A DNA stretch of 28,881 nt, from assembly GCA_964446285.1 (NCBI GenBank), contig CAYUNT010000033.1, positions 1 to 28,881 of the forward strand. Direction: 5' to 3'. Numbering within the stretch: the first letter of the stretch is position 1; every line of letters begins with the position of its first letter. The translations under genes and the position numbers were made by a program. The notes beneath the pieces were generated by a model that saw only the letters and a list, made by a program, of their open reading frames with translations, had not been told where the DNA came from and ran no database searches. Positions 8,009 to 16,800 of the stretch are shown here, piece after piece. Source of the DNA: CAYUNT01 sp964446285. GTDB lineage: Bacteria; Sumerlaeota; Sumerlaeia; SLMS01; CAYUNT01.

Positions 8009-8224
8009 AGAACAATTCGCCCCTTGACGCGATTCCCAAGGGCGCGTGCGGCGAAAAACCACATATTTCCAACCAGATTTCTCGAATAAACATTTTCCTT
8101 CGGGCCGCTTGACTTTGCGCGCCGCCGGGTGGCAACCTGATTTCCCGGCTGGAAATCTGAGGCGCGGCGCGGAGCGTGCGGAATTCCTGCGCGCTGGACG
8201 CCGCTCTCGAAAGGAACCATTATT

Positions 8225-9913
8225 GTGGCCTGCAAATATATCTTTGTGACTGGCGGAGTAGTGTCATCGCTCGGCAAGGGCATTTCGGCTGCTTCGCTCG
8301 GCGCGTTGCTCAAAGCCCGCGGCGTTCGCGTGACCATTCAAAAGTTCGATCCCTACATCAACATCGATCCGGGAACCATGTCGCCTTTTCAACACGGCGA
8401 GGTGTTTGTAACGGACGACGGCGCGGAAACCGATCTCGACCTCGGGCATTATGAACGGTTTCTCGACGTGCCGACCACGCGCGACAACAATGTTACGACT
8501 GGTCAAATCTATCATTCTGTTATTGAAAAGGAACGGCGCGGCAATTACCTCGGGGCAACAGTCCAGGTGGTGCCGCACATCACGGACGAAATCAAATCGC
8601 GCGTCCTCAAACTCGGCAAGCGTGGCGATCTTGACGTGGTGATCGTCGAAATCGGCGGAACGGTCGGCGACATCGAGTCGCTGCCGTTTTTGGAGGCGAT
8701 CCGCCAGATGCGTTTCGACCTCGGGCGCGAAAACGTGGCATACATTCACGTGACCCTGGTTCCCATGATTCGCGCCGCCGGAGAAATCAAAACGAAGCCT
8801 ACGCAACACTCCGTAAAGGCGCTGCGCGAGATCGGAATCGACCCCGATGCGCTCGTCTGCCGCACCGAAAAACCGTTCGACGAAGGGGCGCGGCGCAAAA
8901 TCTGCCTCTTCTGCAACGTAGATCAGGACGCGGTTTTCCAGGCATGGGACGTGCCGGTCATCTATGAAGTTCCTCTTATATTGCATGAACAAAAAATGGA
9001 CGACTGGGCGGTGCGTCGCCTTGGTTTGCGCGCCGATCCCGCGCCGGACCTTCGCGCCTGGGAGGACCTGGCGGCCCGCGCCAAAGCGCCCCGGAACGAA
9101 ACGGCCATCGGCGTTGTAGGCAAGTATATCGAACTGCAAGACGCCTATAAATCCATCTATGAGGCGCTTCGCCACGCCGGATTCGCGCACTCGGCGCGCG
9201 TCGAAATCGTGAAGATCGACGCCGAGTCGCTCGATCCGCACTCGCAGCTGCCCGCCGCCATGGAACGCCTCGATGGCGTGCTTGTCCCTGGCGGATTCGG
9301 CATCCGCGGCATCGAGGGGAAAATCCGCGCGGCCGGACATGCCCGCGATAACAAAATACCATATCTCGGGATTTGCCTCGGGATGCAGGTGGCGCTCATC
9401 GGCTTTGCGCGCGACGCGTGCGGACTCGCCGACGCCAATTCCACGGAGTTTGACAATGACGCGCCGCACCCGGTAGTGGACCTAATGGAGGAACAAAAGC
9501 GCTTGGTGGATATGGGCGGAACAATGCGGCTTGGCTCGTATCCATGCCGCCTCAAATCGGGAACGCTTGCCTCGCGAATTTACGGCGGTGAAATGGTCTA
9601 TGAACGCCATCGCCACCGCTACGAAGTGAACAATGCCTATGTGGCCCGCCTGCAGGAGCGAGGCCTTGTCATTTCCGGCTACCACGAGGAAACTCAACTG
9701 GTCGAGATGATCGAACTGGCGGATCACCCGTGGTATGTCGGATGCCAGTTCCATCCGGAATTCCAGTCGCGCCCGCTGCGCCCGCACCCGCTGTTCAAGG
9801 CGTTTGTCGGCGCGGCGCTCGAACGGCGCGAACGGCGCCGGATCGCCGAAGGGGCCGTGCAATCGGGCGAGGCGGACCTGAAAACCACAGGCCGCGAGCC
9901 GATTTCCATCTAG
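8225..9913 (+). CDS. pyrG: CTP synthase
   Basis: This enzyme makes CTP from UTP, ATP and glutamine, the last step of de novo pyrimidine nucleotide synthesis, in the cytoplasm. The protein has 562 residues from the GTG at 8225, with AAAGGAA about 9 bases upstream. The N-terminal synthetase domain starts KYIFVTGGVVSSLGKG (P-loop) and includes QKFDPYINIDPGTMSP and VEIGGTVGDIES. The C-terminal class I glutamine amidotransferase domain has the nucleophile Cys384 in LGICLGMQ and the His510/Glu512 pair in CQFHPEFQSRP. All catalytic elements are present, and length is slightly above the usual 535-550 because of a C-terminal extension after the amidotransferase domain. The FmdB-type gene starts 26 nt downstream. 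Confidence 0.98.
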   Translation: MACKYIFVTGGVVSSLGKGISAASLGALLKARGVRVTIQKFDPYINIDPGTMSPFQHGEVFVTDDGAETDLDLGHYERFLDVPTTRDNNVTTGQIYHSVIEKERRGNYLGATVQVVPHITDEIKSRVLKLGKRGDLDVVIVEIGGTVGDIESLPFLEAIRQMRFDLGRENVAYIHVTLVPMIRAAGEIKTKPTQHSVKALREIGIDPDALVCRTEKPFDEGARRKICLFCNVDQDAVFQAWDVPVIYEVPLILHEQKMDDWAVRRLGLRADPAPDLRAWEDLAARAKAPRNETAIGVVGKYIELQDAYKSIYEALRHAGFAHSARVEIVKIDAESLDPHSQLPAAMERLDGVLVPGGFGIRGIEGKIRAAGHARDNKIPYLGICLGMQVALIGFARDACGLADANSTEFDNDAPHPVVDLMEEQKRLVDMGGTMRLGSYPCRLKSGTLASRIYGGEMVYERHRHRYEVNNAYVARLQERGLVISGYHEETQLVEMIELADHPWYVGCQFHPEFQSRPLRPHPLFKAFVGAALERRERRRIAEGAVQSGEADLKTTGREPISI

Positions 9914-9939
9914 CGGCGCTGTTTGAGGAGGCAGACAAT

Positions 9940-10314
9940 ATGCCAATATATGAATATAAATGCGAGAAATGCGGCAAGGTCATCAGCGCCATCCAGCGCA
10001 TTGTCGAAGAGCCGTTGCGCGTCCACGAAGGCTGCGGCGGAGAACTGGCGCGCCTGATCAGCGGAGGCCGCCCGCCCATCACGGCAAAAAAATCCGAGCG
10101 GTCTTTCGAAGAGGATTTCGCGGGCGGCATGGGCGGCATGGAAGCGATGGGAGGAATGGATCCTATGGGCGCCATGGGCGGGATGGGTGATATGATGGGC
10201 GCGGGCGATTTTGGCGGCATGGGAGGAATGGATGATATGGGCGGCATGGAGGATATGGGGGAGGATTTTGGAAATGGCATGGGCGGAGATGATGATTTTT
10301 CCGCAGGCGGCTAA
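9940..10314 (+). CDS. FmdB-family zinc-ribbon protein with Gly/Met-rich tail
   Basis: The protein has 124 residues from the ATG at 9940, with GAGGAGG eight bases upstream. Residues 1-45 are the FmdB/CxxC_CxxC_SSSS zinc ribbon, MPIYEYKCEKCGK through RLISGG, a small domain of regulatory annotation whose role is poorly known. The first knuckle is Cys8-x2-Cys11. The second is His29-x2-Cys32 (RVHEGCGG) where the family normally has Cys-x2-Cys, so this would be a CCHC site. Residues about 65-118 are a low-complexity Gly/Met/Asp tail built on GGMGGM and GGMDDM units; tails of this kind occur in the family. It lies 26 nt after pyrG and probably shares its transcript. Downstream come three hairpins before miaA. 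Confidence 0.9.
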   Translation: MPIYEYKCEKCGKVISAIQRIVEEPLRVHEGCGGELARLISGGRPPITAKKSERSFEEDFAGGMGGMEAMGGMDPMGAMGGMGDMMGAGDFGGMGGMDDMGGMEDMGEDFGNGMGGDDDFSAGG

Positions 10315-10339
10315 TATCCTATCTGAAAACCTCCGGTGG

Positions 10340-10428
10340 CTTGGGCATCTTTCCCAAGATTCCCGGTGCCTTGGACGTCCCGTCCAAGATTCTTTGGGGG
10401 GCTTGCGGATTGGCTCTATAGCCAATCC
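10340..10428. repeat. Cluster of three palindromic hairpins between the FmdB gene and miaA
   Basis: There are three inverted repeats in a row: CTTGGG/CCCAAG (10340-10358), CTTGGACG/CGTCCAAG (10370-10388) and GGATTGGCT/AGCCAATCC (10407-10428, 4-nt loop). The first two share flanks (GGTG(G/C)CTTGG at the start, CCAAGATTC at the end), so they are diverged copies of one unit. They may act as 3'-end or processing structures for the pyrG transcript, or be REP-like elements. None has a T run, so they are not standard terminators. Confidence 0.55.
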
Positions 10429-10465
10429 AATGATTTGCCCATGCCCAGATTAATGCGGCCAATGA

Positions 10466-10500
10466 GACCTATGGGACAGATGGGACTACTGGGACAAGAG
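10466..10500 (-). repeat. 9-nt periodic GAC array (four units, opposite orientation)
   Basis: GAC occurs at 10466, 10475, 10484 and 10493, with exact 9-nt period, in units such as GACCTATGG, GACAGATGG, GACTACTGG and GACAAGAGG. It is the same family as the arrays at 86, 3004 and 28702, on the other strand. It lies 68 nt before miaA. No promoter for miaA could be read around it. Confidence 0.6.
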
Positions 10501-10567
10501 GGAATCCCGAAGGCATTATCTTGCCAATGAAGACATCGTTGAAAAAAGATATTCCCAGGTTTAGCCA

Positions 10568-11524
10568 ATGAATGCCGCTTCGCCCGCGCCTTCCTCTCCC
10601 GCTGCCTCTTCTCCGCTGCTGGTCCTGGCGGGGCCGACCGGCTCAGGAAAAAGCGAAGTAGCGCTGTCGCTGGCGCGGCGCATTGGCGGGGCGATTGTAT
10701 CCGCCGACTCGATGCAGGTGTATCGCGGGCTGGCGATTGGGACGGCGCAGCCATCGCCCGAGGAAATGGCAGAAATTCCGCACCGGCTCGTGGGACATGT
10801 GGACCCGCGCGATCGCTACGACGCGGCCCGTTTTGTGGCCGATGCGGAGGCGGCGCTGGCCGAGTTGCGCGCGGCCGGGCGGACGCCGATCATTGTGGGC
10901 GGAACGGGCATGTATTTGCGCTCGCTCCTCGATGGATTGTTTGAAGGGCCGTCGCGCGACGCGGAAGTTCGCCGCCGGCTCGATGCCGAAGCGGAGGCGC
11001 TCGGACCCGAAGCGCTTCATCGCCGCCTGGGCGAAATCGACCCCGAGTCGGCGGCGCGCATCCTGCCGCGCGACCGCGTGCGGATTGTCCGCGCCCTCGA
11101 AGTGCACGAAATCACCGGCCGCACGATTTCGTGGTGGCAGGCCGAAAGCCGCCGCCACGGCCCGCGCCACGAGGCTCGTTTTGTGGTGGCGGACCGCGAA
11201 CGTGGCGACCTCTATGCGCGGATTGACCGGCGCGTGGAGCGGATGCTCGGCGCTGGATGGATCGACGAGGTGCGCCGCCTGCTTGCCGAAGGAATTCCGC
11301 CGGAGGCGCCAGCGTTTCGCGCGCTTGGATATAATGAAATCCTGATGCATTTGCGTGGCGAACTCGACCGCGCCGCGCTGTCGTCCGCCATCGCGCGCGC
11401 CTCTCGCCAATACGCCCGCCGCCAGATCATCTGGTTTCGCGCCGTCCGCAACGCCGCGTGGGTGCAATGGACCGGCCTCGACGCCGAATCCGCCGCGGAT
11501 GCCGTTTTGCGGGCATGGAACTAG
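10568..11524 (+). CDS. miaA: tRNA dimethylallyltransferase
   Basis: MiaA transfers a dimethylallyl group to N6 of A37 in tRNAs that read UNN codons, in the cytoplasm. The protein has 318 residues from the ATG at 10568. The first 16 residues (Ala/Ser/Pro) are an extra low-complexity lead, and only a weak AGG lies upstream. Key elements are the P-loop GPTGSGKS (22-29), SADSMQVYRGLAIGTAQPS, PHRLVGHVDP, GGTGMYLRSLLDG, DRVRIVRALEVHEITGR and the C-terminal ALGYNEI and RQYARRQIIWFR. All conserved blocks are present. Its TAG stop overlaps that of the converging URO-D-type gene at CTAG (11521-11524). Confidence 0.97.
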   Translation: MNAASPAPSSPAASSPLLVLAGPTGSGKSEVALSLARRIGGAIVSADSMQVYRGLAIGTAQPSPEEMAEIPHRLVGHVDPRDRYDAARFVADAEAALAELRAAGRTPIIVGGTGMYLRSLLDGLFEGPSRDAEVRRRLDAEAEALGPEALHRRLGEIDPESAARILPRDRVRIVRALEVHEITGRTISWWQAESRRHGPRHEARFVVADRERGDLYARIDRRVERMLGAGWIDEVRRLLAEGIPPEAPAFRALGYNEILMHLRGELDRAALSSAIARASRQYARRQIIWFRAVRNAAWVQWTGLDAESAADAVLRAWN

Positions 11525-12648
11525 GCGCGCGCCCAGCGGCGGCCTTCATCGAGCATCGCCAGGAAGTTTTCGACCGGCATATAGCTGGCAATGGAATTGC
11601 CCGATCCAAGGCAATAGCCGCTTGCGGGCGGGCAGGCGTCGAGCGTCTCGCGCACGCGGCGGCGCACGGCGGCCTCATCCGCGCGGCAGAGAAAATCGAG
11701 ATCGATTCCGCCCAGCGTCGCCACGCGCCCTTTGTAGCGGCTGTGGAATTCAGTGACGGGCAAAATCGCGTCCTCGAACGAATGCTTGGCGTCGATGCCC
11801 ACGCCGGCGATGAAATCCTCCATCAAGGCGTCCACATTGCCGCATGAGTGGAGGAAATACAATTTGCCGTGCGAATGGGCCAGCGCCGCCGCTTTGCGAT
11901 GCCAGGGCAGGATCGCCGTTCGCAGCCATTCGGGCGAAACCATTGTCTGCGAACGAAATCCCATGTCGTCCGTGCCCCAGATCACGCCCACGCACTCGAA
12001 TTGGCATAAGAAGCGCACATAATCGAGGGCGCACTGGCCGATGCGGTTGACAAGCGCTTCGACCAAGTCCGGCTCCTCGAGCTGGTTCAGGAACAGCGAT
12101 TCATACCCCATAAGCCAAGTGGTGGCTTCGAAAACCTGCATCGCCAAATCGTAAGCCTTCATGTTGGGCGGCAGATTTTTCTCGCACCATTCGAAGGGGC
12201 GCGCGTCGATCCGCGACGCATCGGGCCAAGGATAGCATTCCAGATCGCGCCAGGTCTGCACAGGTCCGGCGTGTTCATGAACCGTGAATCCCTGGATGGT
12301 TTTGCGCGCGGCGGATTCGGCAGTGGATTCGGCGGCGGGGTTGTTGCCGGCGGCTTCTTCGTTGAGATTCACATCCACGCGGAATTCCGACTCGGGCGCA
12401 TGAAGGCGGACGAGTTCATAGCCGAGAAACCGCTGCATTTCGATGTCGCGCCGCAGTTCAAAAAAAGGCATGTCGCGCCGCAGATTCGCCCCGAGTCCGA
12501 AGCGCTCGCCCACGGCGAGTTTTATCGCGCCGTCCTGATAGAGTTCCACGTTGTGGACTCGCGCCGGAGGGGCGCCCTGGCGCAACACGCAACGGCGCAA
12601 CGATTCAAAATCCGGCTCAACGGCAATGTCAAAAAGGGCGCTGCTCAT
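11521..12648 (-). CDS. Uroporphyrinogen decarboxylase (URO-D/MtaA) family protein
   Basis: The protein has 375 residues and belongs to the URO-D superfamily, which includes HemE and the zinc methyltransferases MtaA/MtbA that demethylate corrinoid proteins. It has the HSCGN motif (His267, Cys269) and a later Cys346 in GYCLGSGNS. This HxC...C set fits the zinc ligands of the methyltransferase branch rather than HemE, which lacks them. The conserved FLNQLEEPDLVEAL, WGTDDMGFRSQTMVSP and LGGIDLDFLCR regions are also present. A non-conserved Asn/Ala/Ser-rich insert (AAGNNPAAESTAESAAR) lies at about 98-114. The ATG overlaps the upstream HAD stop as TAATG, which implies coupled translation. No corrinoid protein or MttB-type partner is in the window, so the substrate is unknown. 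Confidence 0.85.
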   Translation of the reverse strand: MSSALFDIAVEPDFESLRRCVLRQGAPPARVHNVELYQDGAIKLAVGERFGLGANLRRDMPFFELRRDIEMQRFLGYELVRLHAPESEFRVDVNLNEEAAGNNPAAESTAESAARKTIQGFTVHEHAGPVQTWRDLECYPWPDASRIDARPFEWCEKNLPPNMKAYDLAMQVFEATTWLMGYESLFLNQLEEPDLVEALVNRIGQCALDYVRFLCQFECVGVIWGTDDMGFRSQTMVSPEWLRTAILPWHRKAAALAHSHGKLYFLHSCGNVDALMEDFIAGVGIDAKHSFEDAILPVTEFHSRYKGRVATLGGIDLDFLCRADEAAVRRRVRETLDACPPASGYCLGSGNSIASYMPVENFLAMLDEGRRWARA

Positions 12649-13553
12649 TATTGGCTGCTCGGTTTGGAACTCAACGACTGCCGCGACTCCCCAATGGCCC
12701 GCGTCAGGTCGTTCAAGGACTGAATTTGGTTCACGAGGACCGTTTTTGCCGCCGCGGGTTCCTCGCCGGCGATTGGGCCGCCACGGCTCGCGCTTGTGGA
12801 CCCCGCGCCAGATTTCTCTGGCGATTTCGTCTCTGGCTCCGGCTCCTCAACCGCCGCCATTTCCGCTGCCGCCAGGGGATTGAACCAAGCGGCGTGCATT
12901 CCGAGCGCGAGCGCGGGCAAGATGTCATCCTGGAGCGAATCGCCCACCATAAGGACTTCGCAAGGCCGGCAATTCGCCCGGCGCATGGCTCCGCGGAAAA
13001 ACTCCGGCGCGGGTTTCAAGCATCCGGCTTCCTCGGGCGTCCAGAGGAAATCGACCATTAACTCCAGTCCAAGCGCCTCGACCTTGGGTATTTGCGTGTC
13101 GCGAAATCCATTTGTGGGGATGGCGACGCGCAGGTTTCGGCCTCGCGCCGTCTCGATGACTTCACGCGCGCCCTCCAGGACGTAAGGCGAAAGGTTTTTA
13201 AGATATTGCTTCAGGTAAAACCAGCTGACGGCGTCCGGGTCCGCGGCGCGGCATGACGGGGCGACCAGTGCGCTTAGCGCTTCGCTAAAGCGGTCCACGC
13301 GCAAACGTTCTCGCGTGGTGAGGCCTTCCGTGAGCAGTTTCCATGCGCGGCGGTTGGCTTCTTCGAACAGCGGAAGGAATTCCTCTTCCGGGATGCCGAA
13401 GTTGCGGCAGGCCGCGCGCAATGCCGCCTGCGACGCTCCGACATGATCCCAAAGCGTGCCATCCAAGTCGAAAAACAGCCAGTGAATCCCTTTTGGCAGA
13501 ACAAAAGGGTCTGAATTGATTTGGATTCGAGAATCGGAGGCAAATTCTGGCAT
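12648..13553 (-). CDS. HAD-superfamily hydrolase (YjjG/phosphoglycolate phosphatase-like)
   Basis: The protein has 301 residues from the ATG at 13553. A TTG at 13604 would add 17 residues and neither has a clear ribosome site. Motif I is FFDLDGTLWD with nucleophile Asp29 and acid/base Asp31. A helical cap follows, then motif II (IPTNGF), motif III (CLKPAPEFF, Lys) and motif IV (LMVGDSLQDDI). The acceptor is expected to be a small phosphorylated metabolite. After HAAWFNP there is an insert of about 50 residues rich in Glu, Pro, Ser and Ala, and then the usual closing strand LVNQIQSLNDL, so the insert is inside the fold rather than a simple tail. It is the first gene of a coupled pair with the URO-D-type gene. 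Confidence 0.88.
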   Translation of the reverse strand: MPEFASDSRIQINSDPFVLPKGIHWLFFDLDGTLWDHVGASQAALRAACRNFGIPEEEFLPLFEEANRRAWKLLTEGLTTRERLRVDRFSEALSALVAPSCRAADPDAVSWFYLKQYLKNLSPYVLEGAREVIETARGRNLRVAIPTNGFRDTQIPKVEALGLELMVDFLWTPEEAGCLKPAPEFFRGAMRRANCRPCEVLMVGDSLQDDILPALALGMHAAWFNPLAAAEMAAVEEPEPETKSPEKSGAGSTSASRGGPIAGEEPAAAKTVLVNQIQSLNDLTRAIGESRQSLSSKPSSQ

Positions 13554-13706
13554 GGCGTGTGGTATTCGCCCGGGCAAAATGGCATCGAGAAACAGAAACG
13601 ACAAACTGCAACCAGCCGGGATTGGCCGGTGCTGGTAGATTCGTTTGATCGAGCGGGCGCGACAAGCAAAACAAGCTCGCGGCTAAATCGCGTCCGTTAA
13701 AATGAA

Positions 13707-13738
13707 CCGGCGGGACTGCGCAGTGGCAATCCCGCCGG
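13707..13738 (-). terminator. Likely terminator of the giant surface-protein gene
   Basis: A 9-bp inverted repeat, CCGGCGGGA / TCCCGCCGG, with a 14-nt loop, lies 68 nt past the minus-strand stop at 13806. On the minus strand it is followed by TTCATTTTAACG, a moderately T-rich tail. The rest of 13554-13805 contains a second small inverted repeat (ACCAGC/GCTGGT, 13611-13636) and no gene. Confidence 0.55.
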
Positions 13739-13805
13739 GGCTGAAGGAGTTGCGCCGCGTTATCGGAAGCCCAAAGGCTCCTTGAAGCGGCGAAGGATTT
13801 CGAGG

Positions 13806-16800
13806 TTATTGCATCGTCCAGTCGCCCAGCGCGTTGAAGATCGAAGTCGTGCCGAGCACGTCGATCTCTTTCACGATGGTGCCCTGGTTCGGGTAGTTGT
13901 TCGCCGGAGCGGCGTTGTCGTTGTAGGCCTGGAAGTAACCTGTGGAGTTGTGCGAAACACAATAGAATGTGAAGCGCACTTTCTGCACGTCTTGCGCCAG
14001 GGTTCCCGGATCGGTCCAGGTGACCAGGGCCACGGCGGGATTGTTCGGCTTGGCCAGCCCGAACGGACCGCTGCGCAGGTTGTCGCTGCCCAGTTGCGTG
14101 TATCCGGAGCCAGTGTCGATTTCCACCTTGCAGTTGATGAAGGAGCGGTCGCCGCCGCTGTCATGGCCGGAGAACACCCGGATTTCCGTGATGTCAGCCA
14201 CGAGGTTTGCCGCGACGAAGTTGTATTCGATCACGAAGCTCGGGTTGGTGTTGCCGGTGTCGGCGCCGATGACAGTAAGGCTGTTGGCATCCCACAGGCC
14301 GTTGGCGAGCGCGTTTGCACGCCCAATAGCATCCGCGGGAACTGTGGCCGGATGGAATCCGGCGCCACTAACCGCGCCTGTCATGCCATTGATGATGTCT
14401 GTGGTGGAAACAGCCTGTCCGATTACCGTCTCTGCCTGCGTGTAGGCGGTCGCGCCGCTTACCAGCGCATAGGACTGGTTGGGCAGGGAGAATACTTCGC
14501 CGGTGCCCGTCAGGTTCTCTTCTACGCTCGGCTCATCCGGGTCGTTGCTCGCGATTGTAACCTTCGCGGTCAGCGGTCCAACGGCCATAGGCTCGAAATT
14601 CACACTAATTGTATGCTTCAGGCCTGGGTTGATGTTGAACGGTGTGGCCGGCGGAGAAACAAGCGCGAAGGATGCCGCGTTGGTTCCACCCAGCGTTATT
14701 GAAGTTACGGAGAGAACAGAGGTGCCCGTATTGACGATGTCAAACGTCTTGGTGCTGTTCAGGCCCAGATACAGATTGCCGAAGGCAGTTGTTGCCGGGC
14801 TGAGGTCGATGTCCGCAACAACTCCCGTGCCCGAGAGAGGCACATCCACCGGCGAAGCGGTGTTGGTGGCGTTGTGGCCCACCTGGAGTTTCGCGTCGTC
14901 ATATAGACCGGCGGCAACTGGCGCGAACTGAACCGTCACCTGCTGGCTGCCGCTCGGGCCGATAACGAATGGCGTCGAGGGCGGCGAGACGAGGCTATAC
15001 GGAGCGGATTCGGTTCCAACGATGCCCAGCGAGGTGATTGTCAGGTCCGCTGAGCCGGTGTTGGAGATCGTCACCAACTGTGTTGGGGTCTGGCCGAGGA
15101 TCACATTGCCGTAATCGACAGAGCCGGGCGAAACAAACACGCCAGGCGCCGTGCCGGTCGAGAACAGGTCCACATTCAGCGGCGAGGCCGTGTTCTGGCC
15201 GTCGTGATAGATGTAAAGGATTTCATTGAACGTTCCGGCGCCCGGCGATGTGAACTTCACTGTCAGGTTCGTCGATCCCGAGGGGGCGATGTTCAGAGGC
15301 AGCGTCGGATTCGGATCGAAGCTGTAGTTGGTAGTGAAGAATCCGGAGAATTCCAAGGTCGAGATCGTCAAGGGGGCTTCGCCGGTGTTTTCCACTATTA
15401 GGTTGCGTGTGGAGCTGTTGCCCTCGGGCACCGTTCCGAAGCTCAACGAGGCCGGAGCAGCGGCGATGGCCGGGATTACGCCCTTGCCATTGAGGCCAAC
15501 CGACGCGGGCGACGCGGTGTTCTGCCCGTCATGGCCAATCTGCACCGAAGCGCTGTTGAACGTGCCAACAGCGGCCGGCGTAAAGCGCACCGAGATGATC
15601 TGGGTTCCCGTTGGAGCGATCTGGAACGGTGTAGCCGGAGGTGACAGGAACGAATACTTCCCCGCATCCGCGCCCGCCAAGCCGATTGAGGAGATGGTCA
15701 GATTGGACGAACCGGTGTTTTCGATTGTGAAACTCTTGTCCGAAACCTGGCCCTTAACCACGTCGCCGAAATCGAGCAGCGAGGACGACAGGGAGATGGC
15801 CGGAGCCACGCCCGATCCGTCGAGATCGACATACTGCGGCGAGGTGTGGAACGGATCGTCATGCACGACCGATACTTGCGCGTCGTTATACGTGCCGACG
15901 GCTGGAGGATCGAACTGGACCGTGACGGTCGCCGAAAGGCCGATGCCGATTGTCACCGGAGTGGCCGGCGAAACCACGGAGTAGGCGCCTGCGCTGCCAC
16001 CAACAATCGAAAGCCCCGTAATATGCAACGCCGAGGTTCCATTGTTGGTGATGTCAAAGGTCATTGTGGGCGTCTGGCCCACCACAACGTTGCCGAAGTC
16101 GCGCGCGGTCGGCGCAATCGCGATGTCCGGAGCAACGCCCGTGCCCGAGAGGTTCACTTCCTGAGGCGTGGCCTTGAACGGATCATTGTGCCCAACCTGA
16201 ACCTTGGCGCTGGTGGCACCCAGGGCGGTCGGGGAGAACCGCACCGTGATCGTTTGCACCGCGCTTACGTTCACCTGGAACGGAACGGAAGGCGGCGAAA
16301 CGAGACTGTAACGGGCGGCATCCGTCCCGGTGATCGAGAGCGAGGAAATGGTCAGCGGGCCGGTGCCGTTGTTTTCGATGTCGAAGGTTTGCGTCGGGGT
16401 TTGGTTGACAACCACGTTGCCGAAGGCGACCGCCGTTGGATCGAAGGCGATGTCGCCCGCTACGCCCGTGCCGTCCAGATCGACGACCTGCGGAGAGGTC
16501 TTCAGCGGATCATTGTGGCTGACTTCCACCTGCGCGTTCGTGTAAGAGCCGAGCGAGGTCGGCGCAAATTTCACCGAGATGGTCTGCTTGCCCAGCCCGG
16601 CGATGACGAACGGCGTCGAGGGCGGCGCCGGATCGAACGAATAGGCGCCCGAATCCGAGCCTGTCAGCGTGATCGCCGAAATTGTCAGCGGATCGTCGCC
16701 GTTGTTCTCGATGTCGAACGTTTTGGTCGAGGTGGTGTTCATATACACACCGCCGAATGCCAGCGAGGCCGGGTTCAAATTGACATCCGGCGTGAAGGTA

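Noticed and set aside
8109..8138. TTGACT at 8109 as a pyrG promoter
   Set aside because: The sequence at the -10 position (GCAACC/CAACCT) is too poor to call.
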